Of a stretch of 6,166 nt of DNA, positions 1 through 6,133 are shown piece after piece; position 1 is the first letter of the stretch, and the number at the start of each line of letters is the position of its first letter. A program made the translations under genes and the position numbers. The DNA is from Pseudomonadota bacterium. GTDB lineage: Bacteria > Desulfobacterota > WTBG01 > JAGOGO01. The DNA is taken from NCBI GenBank assembly GCA_021160085.1, contig JAGHDE010000119.1, positions 1 through 6,166 of the forward strand, in the 5' to 3' direction. Below the pieces are notes generated by a model. The model did no database searches. It was not told where the DNA came from and was given only the letters and a program-made list of their open reading frames with translations.

Positions 1-154
1 CTTCAGTGCTGAGAGTAAAACCTGCGGGGACCGGTATGTTCAAGTTTACCATTTCCGCCAGATTGGCTCCTTTGCCGCCCAGAACTTCTTTCATGGTGGC
101 ATTGCCTTCAGCATTACCCTGTCCAAAGAAGTAAACATACTTTTTTTTAGCCAT
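1..154 (-). CDS. ppdK: Pyruvate, phosphate dikinase, N-terminal fragment (runs off the window)
   Basis: Only the first 51 codons are present, read from an ATG at 154-152 to the window edge. The translation has the PPDK opening: a [10 protein letters not shown] strand at residues 4-13, then the nucleotide-binding stretch with [13 protein letters not shown] (residues 23-35) and [12 protein letters not shown] (residues 39-50). The GGKGANL and PVPAGF blocks mark the ATP-grasp domain shared by PPDK and PEP synthase. The [13 protein letters not shown] opening fits PPDK rather than PEP synthase. The full enzyme is normally near 870-900 residues and interconverts ATP, phosphate and pyruvate with AMP, pyrophosphate and PEP in the cytoplasm. 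A strong AAAGGAGG sits 8 nt before the ATG and fixes the start. The gene follows glyS by about 52 nt with no convincing terminator or promoter between them, so cotranscription is likely. The central His and the PEP-binding domain lie outside the window and cannot be checked. Confidence 0.95.
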   Translation of the reverse strand, partial: MAKKKYVYFFGQGNAEGNATMKEVLGGKGANLAEMVNLNIPVPAGFTLSTE

Positions 155-162
155 AAAGAAAT

Positions 163-170
163 CCTCCTTT
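163..170 (-). promoter_or_regulatory. Shine-Dalgarno sequence of ppdK
   Basis: AAAGGAGG on the minus strand, 8 nt before the ATG at 154. It is the best match to the 16S rRNA anti-Shine-Dalgarno sequence in the window, so ppdK is probably translated strongly and independently even if cotranscribed with glyS. Confidence 0.85.
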
Positions 171-206
171 AATTATATTGATCTAAAACCAGCTTATTTT
201 TTCCGG

Positions 207-2282
207 TCAGCTTTTTTCTTCGGTGACAATTTTGGAAAAATCAGCAATGTTTTTAAAAAGTATGGAAATTTTGCCTAATAAACCTAATCTGTTTATCCTT
301 AGACTTTCATCTTCACACATAACCATCACGTCATCAAAGAATCTATCTACTGAAGGTTTTAACATTGCAAGCTGGTTTAAGGCCACGGGATAATCACGGG
401 ATTTTATTAATTGCTGAACCGCTGTTTCAACCTGCTGGTAAATTTCATAAAGATTTTTTTCCGCTTCTTCTACAAATAACAATGGCCGAACTTTTTCATG
501 GGGATGTGAGGCAATGATATTGGCTACCCGTTTGAAGGTTATGGCCAGCGGTTGAAAATCAGGACGGGTTTTTGCTTTCTGTAAGGTGTTGATCCGGTCA
601 AACACATCCACCAGATCTACGAAATGGGCGGTTGTAGCTGCTTCTACTACATCATAGTCATATTCCCTTGACGTCATCTGGTGATGAAAACGGGTTTGTA
701 TGAACTCTGATACTTTATTTTTAACTTCATTCAGATTACCGGTCAGTCTGGTGTTAAAGAGTTTTATGCTTTGTTCAATGATACCGGGAAGATCCATGTG
801 GAAAGATTTTCCCAGAATGATGTTGATGATTCCCAGAGCCTGTCTTCTAAGGGCATGAGGATCAGCTGTCCCGGTGGGAATCAGTCCGATTCCAAAGCAG
901 CCAACAATGGTATCAACCTTGTCGGCAATGCTTAATAAGGACGCAGTGAGTGAGGAGGGAAGCTCCCCCTTTCCTGATAAGGGCAGATAATGTTCATAGA
1001 TAGCTTCAGCCACTTCCGGATTTTCTCCCTCTAACAAAGCATATTCCCGGCCGACTATGCCTTGAAGGGTTGGAAATTCTCCTACCATTTCGGTAAGAAG
1101 ATCCGCCTTGCATAGAAAAGCAGCCTGTTGAACTTTCTCAACGTCTCCTTTTAGTTCTCGAGCAAGGGACTCTCCGAGTTTTTTAAGGCGGGAAACCTTA
1201 TCATAAATGGAACCCAGTTTGGCTTGATGCACCACCTGCTTTAAACCTGCCACTCGATCCGAGAGAGGTATTTTCCGGTCCTCATCAAAGAAAAATCGGG
1301 CGTCGGTCAGACGGGCAGAAAGAACCCGTTCGTTCCCTTTAACAACCACTTCCGGGTTGGGAACCTGGTTGTTCATTACCACTATGAAATAAGGGAGGAT
1401 GCCGTCATCGGTATTTGCTACGGCAAAATATTTCTGGTGTTCTTTCATGGAACAGATAAGCACATCTCGCGGCAGTTCCAAAAAATCTTGCGAGAAACTT
1501 CCTCTGCCGATTACGGGATATTCCACCAGGTTAGCCACTGTGTCCAGAAGCTCTTCATCTTTCAGGATTTTTCCACCAACCTCTTTTGCTAACCTCCGGG
1601 CTTCTTTTTGAATAATTTCTTTCCTTTTTTCTATTTCAGAAATGACAGAATTTTTTTCCGTCAGTTGCAGATACGATTGGAGGTCTTGAACTATAAAAGG
1701 TTTATTACTTAAGAAACGATGTCCCCAGGATTTATTTGAACTCTCAATGGTATCAAAGCTAAAAGAGACAATTTTGCCATTGAAGAGTGCCAATATCCAC
1801 TTAATCGGCCGGGCAAACCGCACTTCTGAATCACCCCAGCGCATCGATTTGGGGAAGGGAATGGCGGTCATAATCTTAACCAGTATATCCGGTAAAAGAG
1901 AAAGGGTCGCTTTCCCTTCGAGCTCTTTTTTTACCTGGAGATAGTTGCCTTTTTTTGTTTCTACCACCTTCAGGTCAGATAGAGATACCCCCTGACGGGA
2001 TGCAAACCCTTTTGCCGCTTTAGTAGGATTACCTTCTGAATCAAAGGCGATTTTTTCAGGTGGTCCCATGGCCTTTATAACAGTATCGGTTTGTCTTTCC
2101 GCCATCCCTTTGACGCACAGAACTAAACGCCGGGGGGTTCCCATGGTGATAACAGTATCAAATTGGATCCTCTGGGACTCCAATTCAGAACTGATGAGTT
2201 TTTTCATCCCTTCCAAGGCGGGAGATAAGAATCCCGCTGGCATTTCCTCGGTTCCGATTTCTAACAACAACTCTTTACTCAT
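207..2282 (-). CDS. glyS: Glycyl-tRNA synthetase beta subunit
   Basis: Beta subunit of the bacterial alpha2-beta2 glycyl-tRNA synthetase. It supplies most tRNA-Gly recognition, while the alpha subunit holds the aminoacylation site. Numbered from the first of two adjacent Met codons, visible hallmarks are LLLEIGTEEMPAGF at 6-19, RFARPIKW near 156-163, a KEHQKYFAV block at 281-289, RLTDARFFFDEDRK at 325-338, the HD-like region around KADLLTEMVGEFP at 393-405, DPHALRRQALGI at 475-486, and the C-terminal anticodon-binding-like block KPSVDRFFDDVMVM to LRINRLGLL at 643-670. About 691 residues is the normal family length and no frame break was seen. Two ATG codons lie in tandem at 2285 and 2282. I chose the second because the AGG of its Shine-Dalgarno sequence lies 7 nt away (4 nt for the first) and homologues usually begin Met-x-Lys-x-Leu-Leu. 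It follows glyQ by about 50 nt and ends in TGA. Confidence 0.98.
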   Translation of the reverse strand: MSKELLLEIGTEEMPAGFLSPALEGMKKLISSELESQRIQFDTVITMGTPRRLVLCVKGMAERQTDTVIKAMGPPEKIAFDSEGNPTKAAKGFASRQGVSLSDLKVVETKKGNYLQVKKELEGKATLSLLPDILVKIMTAIPFPKSMRWGDSEVRFARPIKWILALFNGKIVSFSFDTIESSNKSWGHRFLSNKPFIVQDLQSYLQLTEKNSVISEIEKRKEIIQKEARRLAKEVGGKILKDEELLDTVANLVEYPVIGRGSFSQDFLELPRDVLICSMKEHQKYFAVANTDDGILPYFIVVMNNQVPNPEVVVKGNERVLSARLTDARFFFDEDRKIPLSDRVAGLKQVVHQAKLGSIYDKVSRLKKLGESLARELKGDVEKVQQAAFLCKADLLTEMVGEFPTLQGIVGREYALLEGENPEVAEAIYEHYLPLSGKGELPSSLTASLLSIADKVDTIVGCFGIGLIPTGTADPHALRRQALGIINIILGKSFHMDLPGIIEQSIKLFNTRLTGNLNEVKNKVSEFIQTRFHHQMTSREYDYDVVEAATTAHFVDLVDVFDRINTLQKAKTRPDFQPLAITFKRVANIIASHPHEKVRPLLFVEEAEKNLYEIYQQVETAVQQLIKSRDYPVALNQLAMLKPSVDRFFDDVMVMCEDESLRINRLGLLGKISILFKNIADFSKIVTEEKS

Positions 2283-2288
2283 CATATT

Positions 2289-2294
2289 ACCTGC
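2289..2294 (-). promoter_or_regulatory. Shine-Dalgarno sequence of glyS, decides between two ATGs
   Basis: GCAGGT on the minus strand. The AGG core is 4 nt from the first ATG (2285) and 7 nt from the second (2282). The second spacing is closer to the usual optimum, which favours the shorter protein starting MSKELLLEIG. The match is modest and either Met could be used. Confidence 0.55.
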
Positions 2295-2335
2295 TTAAAA
2301 AATCTCATTAAAAAACTTTCCCACTGAATCTAAAT

Positions 2336-3214
2336 TCAGCAGCTCTCCTTTTTCAACAGAGGAAACTCCATCTCTTCCCGTTGTTTCATATATCTTTCCG
2401 CACAAAGCCGGGCTAAGTTACGAACCCTCCCGATGAATCCAACCCGCTCGGTTACACTGATGGCTTTGCGGGCATCAAGAAGATTAAAAGTGTGCGAACA
2501 TTTCAGGCAGTAATCATATGCGGGCAGAACAAGACCGGCTTGGTTTAGACGGGCGCATTCCTTTTCGTACATATCAAAAAGTTTAAAGAGCATATCAATA
2601 TCAGCGACTTCGAAATTGTAGCGGGAAAATTCCACCTCCCCCTGGTGGTGAATGTCACGGTAAGAAATGCCCTTGACCCATTCGAGATCAAAAACATTAT
2701 CTACTTCCTGCAAGTACATGGCTATTCGCTCGATACCGTACGTAATTTCAACCGAGACTGGTCTCAGATCAATTCCTCCCACCTGTTGGAAGTAGGTAAA
2801 CTGGGTTATCTCCATCCCGTCGAGCCATACTTCCCAGCCCAACCCCCAGGCTCCCAGGGTTGGGGACTCCCAATCATCCTCTACAAACCGTATATCGTGT
2901 TCCTGGTGGTTTATTCCTAAACCGGTCAAACTTTCTAAATAGAGGTCTTGAATGTTGGGGGGAGAAGGTTTCATGATAACCTGAAACTGATAATAATGTT
3001 GCAGCCGGTTGGGATTTTCTCCGTAGCGCCCGTCGGTTGGACGACGGGAAGGTTCTACATAGGCTACATTCCATGGTTCCGGCCCCAGAACCCGAAGAAA
3101 TGTAGCCGGGTTGAACGTTCCTGCTCCCACCTCAATATCATAGGGTTGCTGAATGACACAGTTATTATTGGCCCAAAATGTTATCAGGGACATGATCAAT
3201 TCCTGAAGGTTCAT
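2336..3214 (-). CDS. glyQ: Glycyl-tRNA synthetase alpha subunit
   Basis: Catalytic alpha subunit of the alpha2-beta2 class II glycyl-tRNA synthetase, which makes glycyl-adenylate and transfers glycine to tRNA-Gly with the GlyS subunit. The 292 residues match the usual family length of about 290-300. Features seen are the N-terminal [12 protein letters not shown] helix (3-14), [23 protein letters not shown] (19-41), class II motif 2 with the arginine-rich [17 protein letters not shown] (54-70) followed by [10 protein letters not shown] (71-80), the glycine-pocket region [18 protein letters not shown] (113-130), and motif 3 with [12 protein letters not shown] (157-168), whose E162-R163 pair is the expected ATP-binding arginine context. 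A good AGAGGAG (3221-3227) lies 6 nt before the ATG. That site begins just after the recO stop codon, and the gap between the genes is only 14 nt, so recO and glyQ are almost certainly cotranscribed. The end is followed by the glyS leader without a terminator. Confidence 0.98.
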   Translation of the reverse strand: MNLQELIMSLITFWANNNCVIQQPYDIEVGAGTFNPATFLRVLGPEPWNVAYVEPSRRPTDGRYGENPNRLQHYYQFQVIMKPSPPNIQDLYLESLTGLGINHQEHDIRFVEDDWESPTLGAWGLGWEVWLDGMEITQFTYFQQVGGIDLRPVSVEITYGIERIAMYLQEVDNVFDLEWVKGISYRDIHHQGEVEFSRYNFEVADIDMLFKLFDMYEKECARLNQAGLVLPAYDYCLKCSHTFNLLDARKAISVTERVGFIGRVRNLARLCAERYMKQREEMEFPLLKKESC

Positions 3215-3228
3215 TTATTACTCCTCTG

Positions 3229-3993
3229 TTAAAAACGGTCATTTTCCATTTTTTTGAGAAATTTTGAAGTCTTAAGCTCCTTACCTAAATGGTATTGAAT
3301 AAAACGAGGGAGAAACTCGCGGCTCTCCGCCAGGGCCTGAGTTGAAAAAATCAGGCGCGAGATTTTATCAATACTCAGAATATATGCTTGCTGTAATAGT
3401 TTTAATGTTCCTTGAGAAACGGAATATTCATCTTTTCCATTGTTGGAACAGAAGGCGCACACAACCCCACCCCTGGATATGCTGAACCTGAAATCCTTGC
3501 CCTTTTCTAATTCTTTCTTGCACGCAACACATCTGGTAAGGGATGGACAGTATCCTAAAGCAAACAAAAGACGCATTTCAAATATTCGGAGATACTCTTC
3601 CCGGGGAGGAAACCTGTCAAGAAGAGAAAAAAATTGAACCAACATTTCGAAAATGTCCTGATGCTCAACTCTTTCTGCTGTCATTTCATTAATCAGTTCT
3701 GCCATATAACTTCCGTAGCCCATGGGGATAATATCCTTATGGAGGGAAGGGAAAGCCTGTTGAATCTGGCATTGGTTGACCATCACCAGTCCGTGTATTT
3801 CCTTGCTGAAAAATGAGAGTGAAACACAGGAAAACAGGTCCATAGCCGCTCCGAATCGTCGCTGACTTTTTTTCGCTCCTTTGGCGATTCCTTTTAACTT
3901 TCCGAAATTACTGGTGTAAAAAGTGACAATTCGATCGGTCTCGCCGAAGTCCTTCATATCAAGTATTAGGGCCGACGTTTTATGTTCGGGCAT
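3229..3993 (-). CDS. recO: DNA repair protein RecO
   Basis: RecO works with RecR (and RecF) to load RecA on SSB-coated single-stranded DNA in gap repair. The 254 residues are normal for the family. The N-terminal OB-fold is recognisable from SALILDMKDFGETDRIVTFYT (7-27), with the GETD-RIV signature, and from GKLKGIAKGAKKSQRRFGAAMDLFS (31-55). A helical domain follows, including RIFEMRLLFALGYCP (136-150). The zinc-binding module is intact, with CxxC pairs at C155/C158 and C179/C182 and the GGVVCAFC context typical of RecO. The ATG start is set by the conserved N-terminus. No other in-frame ATG, GTG or TTG is visible just upstream. No Shine-Dalgarno sequence is visible before it: the bases are AT-rich and then CTGCTCT. 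The mgtE stop lies only 11 nt upstream, so translational coupling to mgtE is a reasonable inference. It is followed 14 nt later by glyQ, the common recO-glyQ-glyS arrangement. Confidence 0.97.
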   Translation of the reverse strand: MPEHKTSALILDMKDFGETDRIVTFYTSNFGKLKGIAKGAKKSQRRFGAAMDLFSCVSLSFFSKEIHGLVMVNQCQIQQAFPSLHKDIIPMGYGSYMAELINEMTAERVEHQDIFEMLVQFFSLLDRFPPREEYLRIFEMRLLFALGYCPSLTRCVACKKELEKGKDFRFSISRGGVVCAFCSNNGKDEYSVSQGTLKLLQQAYILSIDKISRLIFSTQALAESREFLPRFIQYHLGKELKTSKFLKKMENDRF

Positions 3994-4004
3994 AGAGCAG
4001 TTTT

Positions 4005-5357
4005 TTATATTAAAAATTTTAAAAGCAAGGTGGCAATACCCATATAAATTAATATTCCGGTAATATCATTTGCTGTGGTTACAAACGGCCCTGAAGCAAG
4101 GGCTGGGTCGATATTTATTTTTTTAAAAAAAGCGGGGACGATAGCCCCTGTTAACGCAGCAACGGTTATAGCGCAGAACATCGCTATTCCCACTACAACC
4201 CCTAATAAGGGCTTGTGATGCCATAAACTTGCCATACTCCCTGCTACAAGGCCGCATGCAACCCCCATAATGGCCCCTACTTTGAGCTCTTTAAATAACA
4301 CCTCCGCCATTTTTTCAGACAATACTTTCCTTGTGGCGATTCCTCTCACCACAATCGTCGAAGTTTGAATACCCACATTCCCTCCCATAGCAGTTATAAC
4401 CGGAACAAAGGTTATGAGAGCCAACATATCCTCTAACGTGACTTTAAAGAGCCAGAGAAGATAACCGGTAACAATTCCACCAAAAAGATTGGTTATCAAC
4501 CAGGGAAGGCGGGCACGAGAGATTTTGAAGATTTTACTTCCATACAACAATTCTTCCTCGTTGGTTCCGGCCATTTTCAAGATATCTTCCGAAGCTTCTT
4601 CCTCGAAAACGTCGATAATGTCATCCACCAGTATTTGGCCAACCAGCTTATTGCTATGGTTCACCACGGGGAGGGAGATAAAATCATATTTTTTGAAAAT
4701 GCTTGCCACTTCTTCCTGATCTACATCGATGGTTACACTGATGGGATGGGGATTCATGATCTTTGCGATAATGGTACCCGGATCAGAGAGGATAAGGTTT
4801 TTTAAAGATACAACCCCTGCTAATTGGGTATCATTGGTGGTAACGAAAATATTTTGAAGGTTTTCAACTTTTTTAGCTTGAATTCGAATATGGGCGAGGG
4901 CTTCATTAACCTTTATATCTTGATTTACCGAGATAAGCTCGGCCTGCATGATTCCGCCGGCAGTATCTTCTGAATATTTGAGAAGTTTTTGAACCTCTTC
5001 AGAATCCTTTTTGCCAATCTGAGCCAGAATCTTGCTGGCCTTTTCTTCAGGGAGATCAGCGATGAGGTCGGTGGCATCGTCAGACTCCATGTCATCAACG
5101 ATTTTTGTAAGCAGGTCATTCGGGATGTCTTTTAAAATGAGTTCCCGGGAAATATTGTCAATCTCGGAAATAACATCTGAGGCAGTCTGAACATCAAGCA
5201 GACGAAAGAGTTTCTTCTTTTTCTCATCCTCAAGGGCATCGATAAGATTCGCAATATCAGCGGGATGGAGAGTGCTCAGCAAGGTGATGATTTCAATCTC
5301 CTGACCCTTTTCAATAAGGTTCCCCAAATCTTTTAACGTGGTATGAAGTGTTTCCAT
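4005..5357 (-). CDS. mgtE: Magnesium transporter MgtE
   Basis: MgtE is a dimeric inner-membrane Mg2+ channel whose cytosolic domain closes the pore when Mg2+ is plentiful. The 450 residues match the family. In order: an N domain of helical repeats (about 1-130; HPADIANLIDAL at 31-42, acidic run DDMESDDATDLIADLPEE at 88-105), the DTAGGIM junction (131-137), two CBS domains (about 138-200 and 201-255; the second contains HPISVTIDVDQEEVASIF and FISLPVV), a linking plug-helix region (about 256-280), then about five membrane segments (near 286-304, 309-325, 358-378, 385-408, 430-449). The pore signatures are present: RLPWLITNLFGG (283-294), AMGGNVGIQTST (323-334) and DPALASGPFVTTANDITG (417-434). 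D431 appears to match the pore aspartate (D432) of Thermus MgtE. The Shine-Dalgarno sequence is weak (CAGG, 6 nt before the ATG). The gene probably opens the mgtE-recO-glyQ-glyS-ppdK unit, since a promoter candidate lies upstream and no terminator follows it. Confidence 0.97.
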   Translation of the reverse strand: METLHTTLKDLGNLIEKGQEIEIITLLSTLHPADIANLIDALEDEKKKKLFRLLDVQTASDVISEIDNISRELILKDIPNDLLTKIVDDMESDDATDLIADLPEEKASKILAQIGKKDSEEVQKLLKYSEDTAGGIMQAELISVNQDIKVNEALAHIRIQAKKVENLQNIFVTTNDTQLAGVVSLKNLILSDPGTIIAKIMNPHPISVTIDVDQEEVASIFKKYDFISLPVVNHSNKLVGQILVDDIIDVFEEEASEDILKMAGTNEEELLYGSKIFKISRARLPWLITNLFGGIVTGYLLWLFKVTLEDMLALITFVPVITAMGGNVGIQTSTIVVRGIATRKVLSEKMAEVLFKELKVGAIMGVACGLVAGSMASLWHHKPLLGVVVGIAMFCAITVAALTGAIVPAFFKKINIDPALASGPFVTTANDITGILIYMGIATLLLKFLI

Positions 5358-5453
5358 CTGATGCCTGATTGTTGTAAAAAGCTAACTGAGGGCTTTAAAC
5401 CATTCTAACTGTCGATTTCGACTTAACCTTGCTTAAGCTTGTTAAAATATATT
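5358..5453 (-). other. Putative 5' leader of mgtE
   Basis: About 90 nt between the predicted transcription start and the mgtE ATG. On the minus strand it contains the 8-nt palindrome GCTTAAGC (5431-5438), a small hairpin GTCG-AAAT-CGAC (5411-5422), two direct copies of CAGTTAG (5405-5411 and 5382-5388), and a weak hairpin AAAGC/GCTTT (5378-5396) that continues into two more T residues. mgtE genes of Gram-positive bacteria are often controlled by the M-box (ykoK) magnesium riboswitch, but this leader looks too short for that roughly 160-nt aptamer and I do not recognise its conserved parts. A regulatory role is only inferred. Confidence 0.3.
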
Positions 5454-5482
5454 TTTATACCACTATTATGCTGATCAAACAA
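5454..5482 (-). promoter_or_regulatory. Candidate sigma-A-type promoter for the mgtE operon
   Basis: On the minus strand, TTGTTT (5477-5482) and TATAAA (5454-5459) are separated by exactly 17 nt. The -10 hexamer matches the consensus at five of six positions and the -35 at three of six. The predicted start lies near 5447, about 90 nt before the mgtE ATG. It falls in the only long gene-free stretch between two genes, where a promoter is expected. AT-rich DNA yields such matches by chance, so confidence is moderate. Confidence 0.45.
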
Positions 5483-5563
5483 GAATATTTTCCTTGCTGG
5501 CTGGATGAATATTGAGGCGCAGGGGGTGGGGATGATGCAAATTATTTAAGAAGGCTGGAATGA

Positions 5564-6061
5564 TCAGGTGTTACTATGTTCCCGGCGGAGTTTTTTCAGC
5601 TTTCCGCTGATTAGATGTCGTTGTATTTTAGAAACCTTGTCAATGATAAGAGTTCCATTTAAGTGATCTATTTCGTGTTGAAGCACCCGGGCCATTAAGC
5701 CTTTGGCTTCAAGGGTGATTTTTTTTCCATCCCGATTTATTCCCTCCACTACAATATTTTCAGCCCTTTGGATTTCGAGCATAATTTCAGGCACACTCAG
5801 GCATCCTTCATTAAAGGAGGCTAATCCCTCAACAGAGATTATCTTTGGGTTGTAAAGCTCTACCAGTCCTTCGCCGATATCGGTGACAATTAGGCAACAC
5901 GATTTCCCAACTTGAGGGGCTGCCAGGCCTATTCCCCGGGATAAGTACATAGTTTCGGCCATATCTTCAGCCAACGCAATAATCTCGCCGTCGATGTTTT
6001 CCACCAGCTTTGATTTATTACGAAGAATCGAATCCGGGTAGGTTACAATGGTACGAGTCAC
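5564..6061 (-). CDS. def: Peptide deformylase
   Basis: Metalloprotease that removes the formyl group from the N-terminal Met of new polypeptides at the ribosome. All three family motifs are intact in 165 residues: motif 1 GIGLAAPQVG (43-52, with Q50), motif 2 EGCLS (85-89, metal ligand C87) and motif 3 QHEIDH (128-133, ligands H129 and H133, catalytic E130). The N-terminus TIVTYPDSILRNKSKLV is typical of the family. Length and the basic C-terminal tail (KLKKLRREHS) fit a short bacterial deformylase. The start is GTG, supported by TAAAGGGG 8 nt upstream and by the conserved N-terminus. fmt, the formyltransferase gene that often follows def, is absent: mgtE follows after a 206-nt gap. What lies upstream is outside the window. 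Confidence 0.97.
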   Translation of the reverse strand: MTRTIVTYPDSILRNKSKLVENIDGEIIALAEDMAETMYLSRGIGLAAPQVGKSCCLIVTDIGEGLVELYNPKIISVEGLASFNEGCLSVPEIMLEIQRAENIVVEGINRDGKKITLEAKGLMARVLQHEIDHLNGTLIIDKVSKIQRHLISGKLKKLRREHSNT

Positions 6062-6069
6062 GGTTGTTT

Positions 6070-6077
6070 CCCCTTTA
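6070..6077 (-). promoter_or_regulatory. Shine-Dalgarno sequence of def, supports the GTG start
   Basis: TAAAGGGG on the minus strand, 8 nt before the GTG at 6061-6059. No ATG lies nearby in frame that would preserve the conserved N-terminus, so this site supports GTG as the real start. Confidence 0.65.
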
Positions 6078-6087
6078 TTAATTCTGG

Positions 6088-6119
6088 ATTGCGCAAGTTT
6101 GATGCAGCAATGTTTTTTT
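6088..6119 (+). terminator. Terminator-like hairpin with T7 tract, plus-strand orientation
   Basis: On the plus strand ATTGCGCA (6088-6095) pairs with TGC-A-GCAAT (6103-6111), giving eight base pairs with one bulged A around a 7-nt loop. One G follows and then seven T (6113-6119). This is the shape of a Rho-independent terminator reading toward higher coordinates. No plus-strand gene precedes it in the window, so any target would be antisense transcription across the def region. The stem is modest in GC and the match could be chance. Confidence 0.35.
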
Positions 6120-6133
6120 GATCCTTGCAGGGG

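Noticed and set aside
172..177. Perfect TATAAT on the minus strand between glyS and ppdK
   Set aside because: A start about 7 nt downstream would fall within the ppdK Shine-Dalgarno sequence, and the position where a -35 should lie reads AAAATA. It is most likely chance in AT-rich DNA.
2280..2285. First of the two tandem ATG codons as the glyS start
   Set aside because: It is possible, but its Shine-Dalgarno spacing of 4 nt is short compared with 7 nt for the second ATG. The difference is one residue and has no functional weight.
1399..2298. Plus-strand open frames of 65-76 codons opposite glyS
   Set aside because: They are antisense to well-conserved glyS sequence and resemble no known protein. 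They are shadow frames.
2645..3232. Plus-strand open frames of 91 and 94 codons opposite glyQ
   Set aside because: They lie entirely or almost entirely antisense to a clear glyQ gene, have no recognisable motif or good ribosome binding site, and are explained as shadows of its codon usage.
4925..5119. 64-codon minus-strand frame inside mgtE
   Set aside because: It is out of frame within the conserved N domain of MgtE, has no supporting signal, and is a shadow of the true gene.
5358..5563. M-box magnesium riboswitch upstream of mgtE
   Set aside because: It was expected from the gene family, but the space after the predicted promoter is only about 90 nt and I could not recognise the conserved M-box elements. 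A covariance search would decide.
5358..5563. A tRNA or small protein gene in the longest gene-free stretch
   Set aside because: No cloverleaf pattern or T-loop consensus is visible, and no open frame with a good ribosome binding site is present on either strand.
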